Below are positions 1 through 7,671 of a stretch of DNA of 34,129 nucleotides, piece after piece. Positions within the stretch are counted from its first letter, which is position 1, and the number at the start of each line of letters is the position of its first letter. Under the pieces are notes generated by a model. It saw nothing but the letters and a program-made list of their open reading frames with translations, did not search any database and had not been told where the DNA came from. Position numbers and translations under genes: made by a program. This stretch comes from an uncultured Oscillospiraceae bacterium (lineage in GTDB: Bacteria; Bacillota; Clostridia; Oscillospirales; Oscillospiraceae), in contig CAKUEH010000025.1 in the NCBI GenBank assembly GCA_934646185.1, forward strand, positions 1-34,129, written 5' to 3'.

Positions 1-390
1 GTGGAGCTGCGCACGGCGAAGCCGTCCAAGATTCTGTTTCTATCGCTGGACGCGCTGCTCCGCTGCTGCGCGGAGGACGGCGGAGCGGACTGCACACGGC
101 TGCTGTCCAATCTGCTGGAGGAAATCTCGGAGAAATACTGGGCATTGCAGCGGCATATCCGCCTCCTGTCCATCCCGGACGGGCGGACAAGGCTGGAAGC
201 GTATCTGCGGCAGGAGGCGAAAAAAACAGGCGAGGTCGTCTGCGCCGGCATGACGCGCGAGCAGATGGCCCGGTATCTGGGTATGAACCGCAGCGCGCTT
301 TCGCGCCTGCTCGGCTCTATGCAGCGCGAGGGCCGGATCGCACTCTGTCGGGGAAGCATCCGACTCCTGCGGCAGCGCGAGCCGCGATAA
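1..390 (+). CDS. Crp/Fnr-family transcription regulator, C-terminal part (5' end outside window)
   Basis: The reading frame is open from base 1, so the GTG there is probably an internal valine and the protein starts upstream. The visible 129 residues match the end of a Crp/Fnr regulator: a dimerisation-helix segment (about 30-60) followed by a winged helix-turn-helix (about 80-122) with the typical order of TREQMARYLG, NRSALSRLL and a basic wing. The cNMP-binding-like sensor domain that full-length members (about 220 aa) carry at the N-terminus is not in view, so the signal sensed cannot be guessed. The gene ends just before a perfect hairpin. The fold assignment is from recognisable HTH residues; the target genes are unknown. 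Confidence 0.8.
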   Translation: MELRTAKPSKILFLSLDALLRCCAEDGGADCTRLLSNLLEEISEKYWALQRHIRLLSIPDGRTRLEAYLRQEAKKTGEVVCAGMTREQMARYLGMNRSALSRLLGSMQREGRIALCRGSIRLLRQREPR

Positions 391-391
391 A

Positions 392-422
392 ACATGCCCG
401 CCGGCTGTGCCGGCGGGCATGT
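392..422. terminator. Perfect hairpin, likely bidirectional terminator
   Basis: A 14-bp perfect inverted repeat with a 3-base loop begins 2 bases after the Crp/Fnr stop codon and lies between two convergent genes. On the plus strand no T-run follows. On the minus strand the stem runs into TTTTAT, so it looks like a better terminator for the esterase at 498-1343. Confidence 0.75.
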
Positions 423-497
423 CAGTGTGTCAAAACGCATGGCAGCCAAATCGGAGCCATGTAAGAAGGGATCGTGCCGCTTTGCGGCACGCATTTT

Positions 498-1343
498 TCA
501 GCCGTGCGTCTGTGAAAGCGCGGCGCGCAGCCATTTTTTTGCGGACGGCAGCCATGCGTGGTCGTATGCGTGTACGGCGGTCGGGGCGTCGATGGTCTGA
601 TCGTCGCTGGTCGCAAGGCCGTGGTCGCCGAAGGGGTACACATGCAGCTCGAACGGGATCTGCGCTGCCGCCAATGCCTGCGCGTACAGGAGGCTGTTCA
701 TGACCGGCACGCAGCCGTCTGCCGCCGTGTGCCAGACGAACGCGGGCGGCGTATGGGCCGTTACGAGCTTGTCGCAGGAGAATTTCAGAAGCTCGTCCGG
801 CGTGCGGCTCGTTTTGCCGGTCAGCGCGTTGAAGCTGCCGAGATGCGCCCATGCGGGATCCGCGGTGATCACAGGGTAGCAGAGAACGGACGCCTGCACC
901 GGCTTGCTGTCGGGGAAGACCGCCCGGACTTCCGGATGATCGTATGCATTTGCATAATGCGCCGCCAGATGGCCGCCCGCCGAAAAGCCCATGATCGCGA
1001 TATGCTCCGTATCGCAATGCCACGTCTCCGCGTTCTGGTAAATCAGCTCCAGCGCCGCCGCGACCTCTCTGAGCTGCGTCGGATATCGGTGCGGCGCAAC
1101 GGAATAATTCAGCACAAATACATGAAAGCCGTCCGGGAGAAACTGCAATGCGACCGGTTCGGCCTCCCGCTGGCTGCAGAATTCATAGCCGCCGCCGGGG
1201 CAGATCAGCAAACACGGTCTGATCTCGTCATCGCGCCCCATCTCCGTCAGATTATCCGGCCGATAGGCTGTAAGCACTGCGTCGCAGCCGTTTTCGCCAA
1301 GCGCCGGGAAAAAGTCTTTCAGATGCAGAATTTCATAGTTCAT
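498..1343 (-). CDS. Alpha/beta hydrolase, acetyl-esterase/lipase type
   Basis: A predicted cytoplasmic serine hydrolase of 281 residues, the usual size for the BD-FAE/acetyl-xylan-esterase-like group. Visible motifs are the oxyanion-hole segment PGGGY (49-53), the nucleophile elbow GFSAGG (Ser121), a likely acid Asp209 in TAADG and the catalytic His241 in FGDHG. The frame stays open upstream to 1427, but ATG at 1343 is chosen because GGAGG lies 8 bases before it. No signal peptide is visible, so the substrate is probably a small acyl ester or an acetylated sugar taken into the cell. It is transcribed alone, away from the DUF998 operon, from a candidate promoter at 1443-1471. The family is clear; the substrate is not. 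Confidence 0.85.
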   Translation of the reverse strand: MNYEILHLKDFFPALGENGCDAVLTAYRPDNLTEMGRDDEIRPCLLICPGGGYEFCSQREAEPVALQFLPDGFHVFVLNYSVAPHRYPTQLREVAAALELIYQNAETWHCDTEHIAIMGFSAGGHLAAHYANAYDHPEVRAVFPDSKPVQASVLCYPVITADPAWAHLGSFNALTGKTSRTPDELLKFSCDKLVTAHTPPAFVWHTAADGCVPVMNSLLYAQALAAAQIPFELHVYPFGDHGLATSDDQTIDAPTAVHAYDHAWLPSAKKWLRAALSQTHG

Positions 1344-1442
1344 GTGCCGTCCTCCGTGTGCGGTCTTTCCAGCGCACAATGCTTCATCGGTGCGATGCGC
1401 GCTGATGCGTGTGAAAACCAAAATCATGTGCCTCTGCTGTCC

Positions 1443-1471
1443 ATCCTAGCATATCTGCCGTCTTTTCGCAA
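1443..1471 (-). promoter_or_regulatory. Sigma-A promoter for the esterase
   Basis: Read on the minus strand: -35 TTGCGA (1471-1466), a 17-base spacer, then -10 TAGGAT (1448-1443) with an upstream TG (extended -10). It would give a leader of about 90 bases to the ATG at 1343. Found by eye; no start-site data. Confidence 0.5.
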
Positions 1472-1516
1472 TGCATAAATACCGGTCCGGGTCATCCGGG
1501 CATTTTCGATCAGGCA

Positions 1517-1545
1517 TTGACAATGATGGTTTTCTATAATATAAT
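1517..1545 (+). promoter_or_regulatory. Perfect-consensus sigma-A promoter, distal
   Basis: TTGACA (1517-1522), a 17-base spacer and TATAAT (1540-1545) match the housekeeping consensus exactly. It points toward the DUF998 gene and would leave about 180 bases of leader, containing a pair of 8-bp repeats (ATATATTA at 1553-1560 and 1565-1572) and a second promoter. The AT-rich block contrasts sharply with the surrounding GC-rich DNA. Confidence 0.7.
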
Positions 1546-1552
1546 TCGCATT

Positions 1553-1572
1553 ATATATTATTTGATATATTA
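1553..1572. repeat. Two direct copies of ATATATTA
   Basis: Exact 8-bp copies at 1553-1560 and 1565-1572, 12 bases apart start to start, lie directly downstream of the distal promoter. They may bind a regulator or simply be AT-rich upstream sequence for the proximal promoter. Confidence 0.35.
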
Positions 1573-1611
1573 TAAGCAGGATCCTCTGCATCCGGAGATG
1601 AGATCTGGTGC

Positions 1612-1640
1612 TTGACTTCTCGTTTGATTTGACGTATAAT
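1612..1640 (+). promoter_or_regulatory. Near-consensus sigma-A promoter, proximal
   Basis: TTGACT (1612-1617), exactly 17 bases, TATAAT (1635-1640). The DUF998 start codon is at 1733. A palindrome begins 5 bases after the -10 box and would cover the transcription start, which suggests repression. Confidence 0.75.
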
Positions 1641-1645
1641 CCTTG

Positions 1646-1663
1646 CTAACGAATATTAGTTAG
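1646..1663. promoter_or_regulatory. Operator-like palindrome CTAAC-N8-GTTAG
   Basis: A 5-bp inverted repeat around an 8-base AT-rich centre overlaps the predicted transcription start of the proximal promoter. The size and TAAC/GTTA halves resemble operators of MarR- or TetR-type repressors, but no such regulator gene is adjacent, so the binding protein is unknown. Confidence 0.5.
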
Positions 1664-1732
1664 TTAAAAATACGTGGCCGGCCACCCGGCCGATCGGGTA
1701 TCCGTTGATCAGTGGTCACATGGGAGGGACAC

Positions 1733-2395
1733 ATGAAAAAGAGTCTGACACAGAGGCTGGGACTGCTGGGCGTGCTCAGCTTTCTTTCGTATGCGGCGGC
1801 AGTGGTTTTCGCGCCGCTGGAGTATCCGGGATATGACTGGATGGCACAGGCCGTCAGCGATCTGAGCGCGGCGGATGCGCCGTCGCTTGCGCTGTGGAAC
1901 CGGCTGAGCGCGGTTTATAACGCCTGTGAGGTCGTGTGCGCGACGGTCGTCTGCATCGGCATGCAGGGACGAAACCCAAAGCTGCTGCGCACCGGAGTCT
2001 ATCTGTTTGCCGTCATGGAGTGGATCTCTGCCATCGGCTACCGGATGTTCCCGCTGTCAAGCAGCGGCTATGCGGGCGCGTTTCAGGATATCATGCACAT
2101 GGCCGTCACTGCGGCGGTCGTGCTGCTGTCCATCGTATCGCTGGCGATCATCATCGCCGCCGGTGTGAAGGACCGGAGCTGCCGCTCCTGCGGCGTATGC
2201 GCGGCCATTGCCCTCGGCATGATGCTTGTCGGCGCGGTCGGCATGAAGCTCGTTCCGGCTGCATATTTCGGCGTCGTCGAGCGGTTCAGCGTGTTTGCGG
2301 CGACCGGATTCAACGCGGCGCTTGGCATTCATCTGTACGGCACAGACACCGATAAACCTGTTTCTCAAAAGGAGGCATTGCAAAATGACGGATAA
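1733..2395 (+). CDS. DUF998-family integral membrane protein
   Basis: A 220-residue protein with about six hydrophobic segments and short loops, matching the DUF998 membrane family in its first helix and in the PxxYPGYDWMAQAVSDLSA region after it. The function of this family is not established. The start at 1733 is supported by GGGAGGG 4-9 bases before; an in-frame ATG at 1712 lacks a ribosome site. It is the first gene after two strong promoters and the operator-like palindrome, and its last codons overlap a small ORF carrying its own AGGAGG, so it is probably co-transcribed with the acetyltransferase gene. Its neighbours (acetyltransferase, ABC exporter) hint at a stress or drug-response setting, but this is inference. 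Confidence 0.75.
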   Translation: MKKSLTQRLGLLGVLSFLSYAAAVVFAPLEYPGYDWMAQAVSDLSAADAPSLALWNRLSAVYNACEVVCATVVCIGMQGRNPKLLRTGVYLFAVMEWISAIGYRMFPLSSSGYAGAFQDIMHMAVTAAVVLLSIVSLAIIIAAGVKDRSCRSCGVCAAIALGMMLVGAVGMKLVPAAYFGVVERFSVFAATGFNAALGIHLYGTDTDKPVSQKEALQNDG

Positions 2396-2516
2396 GATCT
2401 GGCCCCGGCCCGGAGCCAGGCGGATCGTTTACTTAAAATGGGACGAAGCAAAAATCCATCAACGCATCCCCGCCATGCAGGCGGGCAATATCGCGGCATT
2501 GGAGCGCAGCGTATGA
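2385..2516 (+). CDS. Small ORF of 43 residues coupled to the downstream acetyltransferase
   Basis: ATG at 2385 follows a perfect AGGAGG (2370-2375) inside the end of the DUF998 gene, which it overlaps by 11 bases. Its TGA overlaps the ATG of the next gene (ATGA at 2513-2516). The predicted peptide begins MTDKIWPRPGARRIVYLKWD and is basic, with no transmembrane segment or recognised motif. The ribosome site and both overlaps argue that it is translated, either as a small protein or as a coupling device that brings ribosomes to the acetyltransferase start. It could also be the remnant of a longer gene. I do not recognise it. Confidence 0.45.
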   Translation: MTDKIWPRPGARRIVYLKWDEAKIHQRIPAMQAGNIAALERSV

Positions 2517-3142
2517 AGCCTGTTGCGATCGACCCGAAAAGCACGACCCGGGCGGAAGCCTACGCTCTCTGGATGGATGCGCCGAACCCGATGGTGACGT
2601 TTTTCAAAACGCTGGACGTCACGCCGCTCGTAACGCTCAGCCGCAGACGAGGGCTGAAATTCAACATGCTGCTGTGCTGGTGCGTCGGCCGTGCGGCCAG
2701 CGGGATCAGGGAGTTTTATCTGCTCCCCGTGGGGCGCGAGCTGCTGCAATATGACGATCTTGCGGTAAACACCATTGTGAAAAACAAAACCGGCGAGGTC
2801 AGCTCGTGCGACGTGCCGTTTTCAGACAGCCTCGCGCAGTTTAACGCCGATTATCTTCGTCTGACGCGCCAGACCGCGGAGCGCTGTGAAAACCACGATC
2901 TGACAGACAGCATGGTCATCGGCACCTCCGCCATTGTGGACACCGAGATCGACGGGGCCGTCGGCATGAACAGCGGCATTTTCAACAATCCGTTTCTCAT
3001 CTGGGGCAAATACCGCAAGGGCCTTTTCAAGACGACACTGAAGCTGTCGTTCCAGTTTCACCACACCCAGATGGATGGCGCACACGCGGGACGGTTTTTG
3101 CAGCGTTTGCAGGAAAGCATCCTTCATCTGAAATCAGAATAA
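2513..3142 (+). CDS. CatA-like (chloramphenicol acetyltransferase family) O-acetyltransferase
   Basis: 209 residues, close to the 210-220 of classical CatA trimers. The catalytic motif HHTQMDGAH near residue 183 (HHxxxDG family signature) is present, as is the N-terminal block that in CAT precedes the first strand. It would transfer acetyl from acetyl-CoA to a hydroxyl of a small acceptor. Whether that is chloramphenicol or another molecule cannot be decided, since many genomes carry CatA-like proteins without resistance. ATG 2513 is chosen over an in-frame ATG at 2438 because GGAG lies at 2501-2504, the CAT homology begins here, and the ATGA overlap with the small ORF implies translational coupling. 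Confidence 0.8.
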   Translation: MKPVAIDPKSTTRAEAYALWMDAPNPMVTFFKTLDVTPLVTLSRRRGLKFNMLLCWCVGRAASGIREFYLLPVGRELLQYDDLAVNTIVKNKTGEVSSCDVPFSDSLAQFNADYLRLTRQTAERCENHDLTDSMVIGTSAIVDTEIDGAVGMNSGIFNNPFLIWGKYRKGLFKTTLKLSFQFHHTQMDGAHAGRFLQRLQESILHLKSE

Positions 3143-3286
3143 ACTTTATCTTTCATTTTTAAGGAGATTTTTTTGAAGCTCACCACTTTATCACCGGAGC
3201 GTGTGGCCTGACCGGGAGGTCTGGCAAATTCATTTACATGCCATTCCTCCCGAAGTACCGGACCCAACATCTTCAGAAGGATCAAA

Positions 3287-3715
3287 ATGAACCGCGAAAA
3301 CAAACGCAGATCCTTTGAAAAAGGATATTACAAGACCCACGCCTGCAGCGACACATTCGTCTGCAAGGTCTGCGGCAGGACTGTCGTCCCGGAAAACGTG
3401 GGTTCCGATCACCGCAACCACTGCCCAAACTGCCTGTCGAGCCTGCATGCAGACATCGAACCCGGCGACCGGGAAAGCGACTGCGGCGGCATCATGGAGC
3501 CGGTCGCAGTCTGGGTGCGCAGGGGCGGAGAATGGGCCATCATCCACAAGTGCCGCCGCTGCGGCGCGCTCAGCTCCAACCGCGCAGCGGCGGACGACAA
3601 CCCCATGAAGCTCATGTCCATCGCCCTGAAGCCGCTGTGCGAGCCGCCCTTCCCGCTCGAGCGCATTGAGGAAATGACCGCCTTAATGGGCGGCGACGGA
3701 CAGCTGCGAAAATAA
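3287..3715 (+). CDS. RNHCP-domain zinc-ribbon protein
   Basis: 142 residues. The N-terminal half carries CKVCG, then the name-giving HRNHCPNCLSS block (about 43-53), and further on CRRCGA (about 90-95), giving paired CxxC knuckles that fit zinc binding. RNHCP proteins are small cytoplasmic proteins of unknown function. A weak purine-rich site (AGAAGGA) precedes the ATG. The 144 bases upstream contain a short imperfect inverted repeat (GGGAGG/CCTCCC near 3214-3253) but no convincing promoter. It sits between an acetyltransferase and an ABC exporter, which gives no clear functional hint. Confidence 0.8.
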   Translation: MNRENKRRSFEKGYYKTHACSDTFVCKVCGRTVVPENVGSDHRNHCPNCLSSLHADIEPGDRESDCGGIMEPVAVWVRRGGEWAIIHKCRRCGALSSNRAAADDNPMKLMSIALKPLCEPPFPLERIEEMTALMGGDGQLRK

Positions 3716-3751
3716 GAACGGGCAGGCAATCGGACAAAGGAGGTATGCACA

Positions 3752-4666
3752 ATGGAATATGTGCTTGAAGCAAACGCGCTCTGCAAGCGCTACCGTGACT
3801 TCACGGCGCTGAACGGGCTGGATATGCGCATCCCGAAGGGGTCGATCTACGGCTTTGTGGGAAGAAACGGCGCGGGCAAGACCACGCTCATCCGTCTCAT
3901 CTGCGGTCTGCAGGAGCCGACGAGCGGCGGCTTCACGCTTTACGGCGTGAAGAACACAGACGCGAAGATCGGGCGCTGCCGCCGCAGAATGGGCGCGGTG
4001 GTGGAAAGCCCCGCGATCTATCCGGATATGACCGCGGAGGAAAACATCCGCCAGCAGTATCTGGTACTGGGGATCACCCCGATGGACGGGGTGCAGGCGC
4101 TGCTGCGGCTGGTCGGGCTGGGCGACACCGGAAAGAAAAAGGCCCGGAATTTCTCCCTTGGCATGCGGCAGCGGCTGGGCATTGCCGTGGCGCTGGCCGG
4201 AAGCCCGGATCTTCTGGTGCTGGACGAGCCGGTCAACGGGCTCGACCCGCAGGGCATCATTGAAATGCGCGAGCTGATTTTAACGCTCAACCGGGAGCAC
4301 GGGATCACCGTGCTCATTTCCAGCCATATTCTTGACGAGCTTTCCAGACTTGCCACCCACTACGGCTTTATTGACGATGGACGCATGGTTCGGGAGATGA
4401 GCGCGGAGGAGCTGGAAGCGCGGTGCCGCAAGTGCGTCCGCATCGAAGTGAGCGACACGCGGGCGCTGGCCCGCGTGCTGGACAAGATGCACGCCGAATA
4501 CCGCATTACCGACGATTCCCATGCGGAGATCTACGCCGAGCTCCCGGTCACGGCGCTTGTAACGGCGCTGGCAGAGGAAGCCTGTACAGTGACCAGCATC
4601 CGGGAGCAGGACGAAAGTCTGGAGAGCTTCTACATGAACCTGATCGGAGGTGTGCGCCATGCGTAA
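3752..4666 (+). CDS. ABC exporter ATP-binding protein, bacitracin/lantibiotic (BcrA) type
   Basis: 304 residues. Walker A GRNGAGKT (37-44), signature SLGMRQ (135-140), Walker B LLVLDEP (154-160), D-loop and H-loop His192 are all intact, so it should hydrolyse ATP. The extra C-terminal domain after about residue 215 is typical of BcrA/NatA-like subunits of peptide-antibiotic self-protection or sodium exporters. AAAGGAGG precedes the start by 8 bases. Its stop overlaps the start of the permease gene by 8 bases, so the two are a translationally coupled pair. No two-component system of the BceRS type is adjacent. The exported substrate is unknown. Confidence 0.9.
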   Translation: MEYVLEANALCKRYRDFTALNGLDMRIPKGSIYGFVGRNGAGKTTLIRLICGLQEPTSGGFTLYGVKNTDAKIGRCRRRMGAVVESPAIYPDMTAEENIRQQYLVLGITPMDGVQALLRLVGLGDTGKKKARNFSLGMRQRLGIAVALAGSPDLLVLDEPVNGLDPQGIIEMRELILTLNREHGITVLISSHILDELSRLATHYGFIDDGRMVREMSAEELEARCRKCVRIEVSDTRALARVLDKMHAEYRITDDSHAEIYAELPVTALVTALAEEACTVTSIREQDESLESFYMNLIGGVRHA

Positions 4667-5489
4667 GCTGCTTCGGGCCAACTTTTCCCGCCTGCGGCAC
4701 GACCGGGCCTTCTGGCTGCTGTCGGCGCTGATGGCATTCTTCGGCATTTCCATGGCGGTCGTCAACGCGGTCCACGCCCGGCAGGACGGCGAGATCTGGG
4801 TGATGGATTACACGCTGTTCATCCATGTCATTCTCGCGCCTATCCTGAACGCGCTTCTGGCCGCGCTGTTCATCGGCAGCGACTATTCCAGCGGTACCAT
4901 GCGCAACAAGCTCATTGCCGGACACCGGCGCGGCTGGGTATATCTGTCCAATCTGCTGGTCTGCTGCTGCGCTGGGCTCTGCCTGTGTCTGTCCTTTGTG
5001 CTTCCGCAGACGGGACTCGGGCTGCTGCTGAAGGGCGAATTGAATACCGCGCCGGCCGCGCTGCTGCTCTACGGCGGGCTGAGCCTTGCAATGATGCTTG
5101 CCTTTACGGCGCTATTCACGCTGCTCGCCATGCTGTGCCAGAACAAGACGCATTCGACCGCGGGCTGCATTCTGCTGACCTTCTGCCTGCTGTTCGCGGG
5201 CGTCTACATTTCCTCGACGCTGGACGAGCCGGAGTATCTGTCCGCGTATTCCTACACGGAAAACGGCGTGACCGTTGAGGAGCCGGAACAGAAGAATCCC
5301 TATTACATCACCGGCACGAAGCGGCAGGTCTATGAATTTCTGCTCGACTTTACGCCGGGCGGACAGGTGATCCAGATCAGCGAGATGGGCGTCGAAAAAC
5401 CGGCGATGCTCGCGCTGTACGACGGACTTATTCTGCTGATCGCGACCGGCTTCGGGATTATCCTCTTCCGGCGCAGGGATCTAAGATAA
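4659..5489 (+). CDS. ABC-2 type permease subunit of the exporter
   Basis: 276 residues with six predicted membrane segments, in the two-plus-four arrangement seen in lantibiotic/bacitracin exporter permeases. An extracytoplasmic loop rich in acidic and tyrosine residues (about 190-225) precedes the last segment, and the protein ends in a basic RRRDLR tail. The start at 4659 is preferred over 4650 because CGGAGG ends 8 bases before it. It overlaps the ATPase gene and must form the membrane channel with it. Two hairpins follow, so transcription probably ends or is reduced after this gene. Confidence 0.88.
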   Translation: MRKLLRANFSRLRHDRAFWLLSALMAFFGISMAVVNAVHARQDGEIWVMDYTLFIHVILAPILNALLAALFIGSDYSSGTMRNKLIAGHRRGWVYLSNLLVCCCAGLCLCLSFVLPQTGLGLLLKGELNTAPAALLLYGGLSLAMMLAFTALFTLLAMLCQNKTHSTAGCILLTFCLLFAGVYISSTLDEPEYLSAYSYTENGVTVEEPEQKNPYYITGTKRQVYEFLLDFTPGGQVIQISEMGVEKPAMLALYDGLILLIATGFGIILFRRRDLR

Positions 5490-5499
5490 GGGAACCCGC

Positions 5500-5528
5500 G
5501 CCGGGATAACGTGCAAAACGATCCCGGC
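5500..5528 (+). terminator. Hairpin 11 bases after the ABC permease
   Basis: An 8-bp perfect stem (GCCGGGAT / ATCCCGGC) with a 13-base loop. No T-run follows, so it may be a 3'-end stabiliser or part of a two-hairpin terminator with the next element. Confidence 0.4.
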
Positions 5529-5541
5529 AGGGGACAAAAAC

Positions 5542-5569
5542 GGAAGACTGCACATCCGTGCAGTCTTCC
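5542..5569. terminator. 12-bp hairpin between ABC exporter and lipoprotein genes
   Basis: GGAAGACTGCAC pairs perfectly with GTGCAGTCTTCC across an ATCC loop. The T-run is poor on the plus strand (CTGAGTTG), whereas GTTTTTG follows on the minus strand. It begins 53 bases after the permease stop and ends 20 bases before the lipoprotein start. Confidence 0.5.
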
Positions 5570-5589
5570 CTGAGTTGTAAAGGAGAATC

Positions 5590-6594
5590 ATGACTATGAA
5601 ATACAGATCCATACTTGCCGCCATGCTGGCGGCGCTGCTTTTCACGCTGACCGCCTGCGCCGGAATGCCCGCTGCCAGACCGGCGGACGCGCCCGTGCAG
5701 ACGGAACCGGCTCCCGCCGCACAGCCGGAAGCCGCAGAGCCGGAGCCCGCAGAGGAGGACGCCGTCTGGACACTGTATCCCGCTGAAGTAACAGACGAGT
5801 ATCTGACCGAGACGGTCGTTTGTCTGCCGGAGCTTGCGCTGAGCAGCCTGGGCTTCACCTTTGACAGCCCATCCGAGCTGACGTCTCAGCAGCTGTATCT
5901 GCTGTTTCTGGCATGGTCGGCGCAGGAGGAGCTGGACGCCTGCTATGACGAAGCGGGCGGTACTTATGTCTTTGACGCCGCCATGATCTGCCGGACGCTG
6001 GACCGGTATCTGGAGGGATACCGCTTCGCCGCCTCCAACTGCCTGCAGTATGACGCCGGTAAGGACGCGATCGTCACGCCCATGGCGGGCGGCTTCGGCG
6101 GATGGCTCGACGTGCAGCTGGAAAACAAGGCGTTCAACGGCAATACGCTCGCCCTGACGGCCCTGCTGGACGGAAGCGTCCGCAAGGTCTACACCGTCAC
6201 GTTCTATGACGGCGGATACCGCTATCAGTCCGTCCGGCAGCTTTCGCAGCCGGAAGCACGGCCCTGCGTGGGCACGATGCTTCTGAGCGGCGAAGAAAAG
6301 GAGGCCTTTGCCGCCGTCACGGATGAAGAGCTCTGTCTGTGGGACGCGGCCTCCGGCGGGCAGCTTCTCGCCGTGGCCCGCTTCCCCTACGCGCTCCCCG
6401 GCGCAAAGGACGCGCTGAGGGGCTGCGATCTTACCGACCTTGACGGCGACGGAACCAGTGACCTGACCGCGGATTTTTCCTTTGCCGACGGCAGCACGGC
6501 CAGCCTGCTCTGGTTCTATTCGGACGGCGGACTGGTCTATAATGCGGAATTTTCCCTGCTTCCCGGCGACGCGCCCGCCGGGGACGCGGAATAA
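5590..6594 (+). CDS. Hypothetical lipoprotein
   Basis: 334 residues. A signal peptide ends in the lipobox LTAC with Cys23, so the protein should be lipid-anchored on the outer face of the membrane. A low-complexity Ala/Pro/Glu linker (about 25-58) follows, then a globular region I do not recognise. Near residue 285 is the acidic DLDGDGTSDL repeat, which resembles calcium-binding EF-hand-like or VCBS loops. AGGAG lies 4 bases before ATG 5590; an ATG two codons later is an equally possible start. The gene ends only 4 bases from the end of the convergent radical SAM gene, with no terminator between them. Confidence 0.65.
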   Translation: MTMKYRSILAAMLAALLFTLTACAGMPAARPADAPVQTEPAPAAQPEAAEPEPAEEDAVWTLYPAEVTDEYLTETVVCLPELALSSLGFTFDSPSELTSQQLYLLFLAWSAQEELDACYDEAGGTYVFDAAMICRTLDRYLEGYRFAASNCLQYDAGKDAIVTPMAGGFGGWLDVQLENKAFNGNTLALTALLDGSVRKVYTVTFYDGGYRYQSVRQLSQPEARPCVGTMLLSGEEKEAFAAVTDEELCLWDAASGGQLLAVARFPYALPGAKDALRGCDLTDLDGDGTSDLTADFSFADGSTASLLWFYSDGGLVYNAEFSLLPGDAPAGDAE

Positions 6595-6598
6595 TTGC

Positions 6599-7648
6599 TC
6601 AGGGGCAGAAGACCTTACCGGTCGCCCACAGGCAGGCGCCGCAGGTCGGCGCTTCGCCGTAGACGCAGTCCATCAGGTTTTCCTTCCGATCCTCGCAGCC
6701 CCAGCAGATGGTGCAGAACGGGAAATAGAAAATGCGGACGCGCTCCCGGAATTCCGCGTACGCGGGGCTGCGCCAGCAGTCCATCAGCGTCTGCTCGCCG
6801 ATCCTTCCGTAGGAAAAGCTGGTGATCCGCCGCTTTTCCTCGTACAGGTACGTTTCGCAGCTGTGCAGCAGCTGCATGCAGGGCACGACTTTGCCGTCCC
6901 AGCGGACAAAGACGGCGTTCCGGCTGATAAACGGGCAGACATGCTCCTCTACCGGCCCGGCGCAGGGGGAAAAGCGGCGCATTCTGCCGACGGGGATATC
7001 CGCCCGCTCGTAGAGCATATCCGCCCTGGATACCGGCGCGCCGGGGATCATATGGCTGATATTCAGCTCGTCGACCTGAAAGCAGTCGGCAAACGCATTG
7101 ATCTGCGCCAGCTGGTCGACATTCTCCGGCGTGACGACAAAGGTCACGCACAGACGCACATCTGTTCCGGCCCGCGCTTCGTTGAACGCCTGCAGATTCG
7201 CGAGGATGCGGTCGAAGCGGCTGCCGGACTGGATGGACTCATAGACCGGCTTCTCAAAGCCGTCCATGGAGACCCACAGCTCGGAAAGTCCCGCGTCCAG
7301 AAGCGCGCGGCTGCGCTCGGGCGTGAGCAGCGTTCCGTTCGTCAGGAGGGAGATCTTCTTCCCCTCTGGCAGCGCGGCGATCATGCGGCAGATGTCTGGA
7401 TGGAACAGCGGCTCTCCCATTCCGCCGAAAAAGATCTCCTCCACGCTCCCGAGCGACGCAAGCTCCTCCGCGAGCGCATGGAACCGCGAAAGCTCCATGT
7501 GCCCGGTCGTCTCGCCGATCCAGCCGTGCCGGAAGCAGATCGAGCAGTGGAGGTTGCACAGGGACGTCGGCTCAAGATAGACCTTTTTCGGCAGGTCAGC
7601 CTGATCGCTGTCCTGCCGCAGATAATACATCGGCTCTTTTCTGTCCAA
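6599..7648 (-). CDS. Radical SAM/SPASM-like protein resembling tungsten-cofactor oxidoreductase maturases
   Basis: 349 residues if begun at TTG 7648, where AGGAGG lies 7 bases upstream; the next in-frame ATG (7630) lacks such a site. The radical SAM cluster motif is C31-x3-C35-x2-C38, followed by GGMGEP and TNGTLL, typical of the SAM-binding core. The C-terminus is cysteine-rich (CTICWGCE, then DC, then CGACLWATGKVFCP) and looks like an auxiliary iron-sulfur cluster domain. This ending and the overall pattern resemble the maturases of tungsten/molybdenum aldehyde ferredoxin oxidoreductases. No such oxidoreductase is in the window, so the partner enzyme is elsewhere or the assignment is wrong. 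It may instead be a peptide- or cofactor-modifying SPASM enzyme. Confidence 0.7.
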   Translation of the reverse strand: MDRKEPMYYLRQDSDQADLPKKVYLEPTSLCNLHCSICFRHGWIGETTGHMELSRFHALAEELASLGSVEEIFFGGMGEPLFHPDICRMIAALPEGKKISLLTNGTLLTPERSRALLDAGLSELWVSMDGFEKPVYESIQSGSRFDRILANLQAFNEARAGTDVRLCVTFVVTPENVDQLAQINAFADCFQVDELNISHMIPGAPVSRADMLYERADIPVGRMRRFSPCAGPVEEHVCPFISRNAVFVRWDGKVVPCMQLLHSCETYLYEEKRRITSFSYGRIGEQTLMDCWRSPAYAEFRERVRIFYFPFCTICWGCEDRKENLMDCVYGEAPTCGACLWATGKVFCP

Positions 7649-7671
7649 ATTCTCCCCTCCTGTTTCACAGG

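Noticed and set aside
2513..3142. Calling the CatA-like gene a proven chloramphenicol resistance gene
   Set aside because: The catalytic motif alone does not establish the substrate; many CatA-like proteins do not confer resistance.
3173..3211. 12-codon TTG ORF after AAGGAGA, possible leader peptide before the RNHCP gene
   Set aside because: Too short, no regulatory codon pattern and no clear terminator/antiterminator pair downstream.
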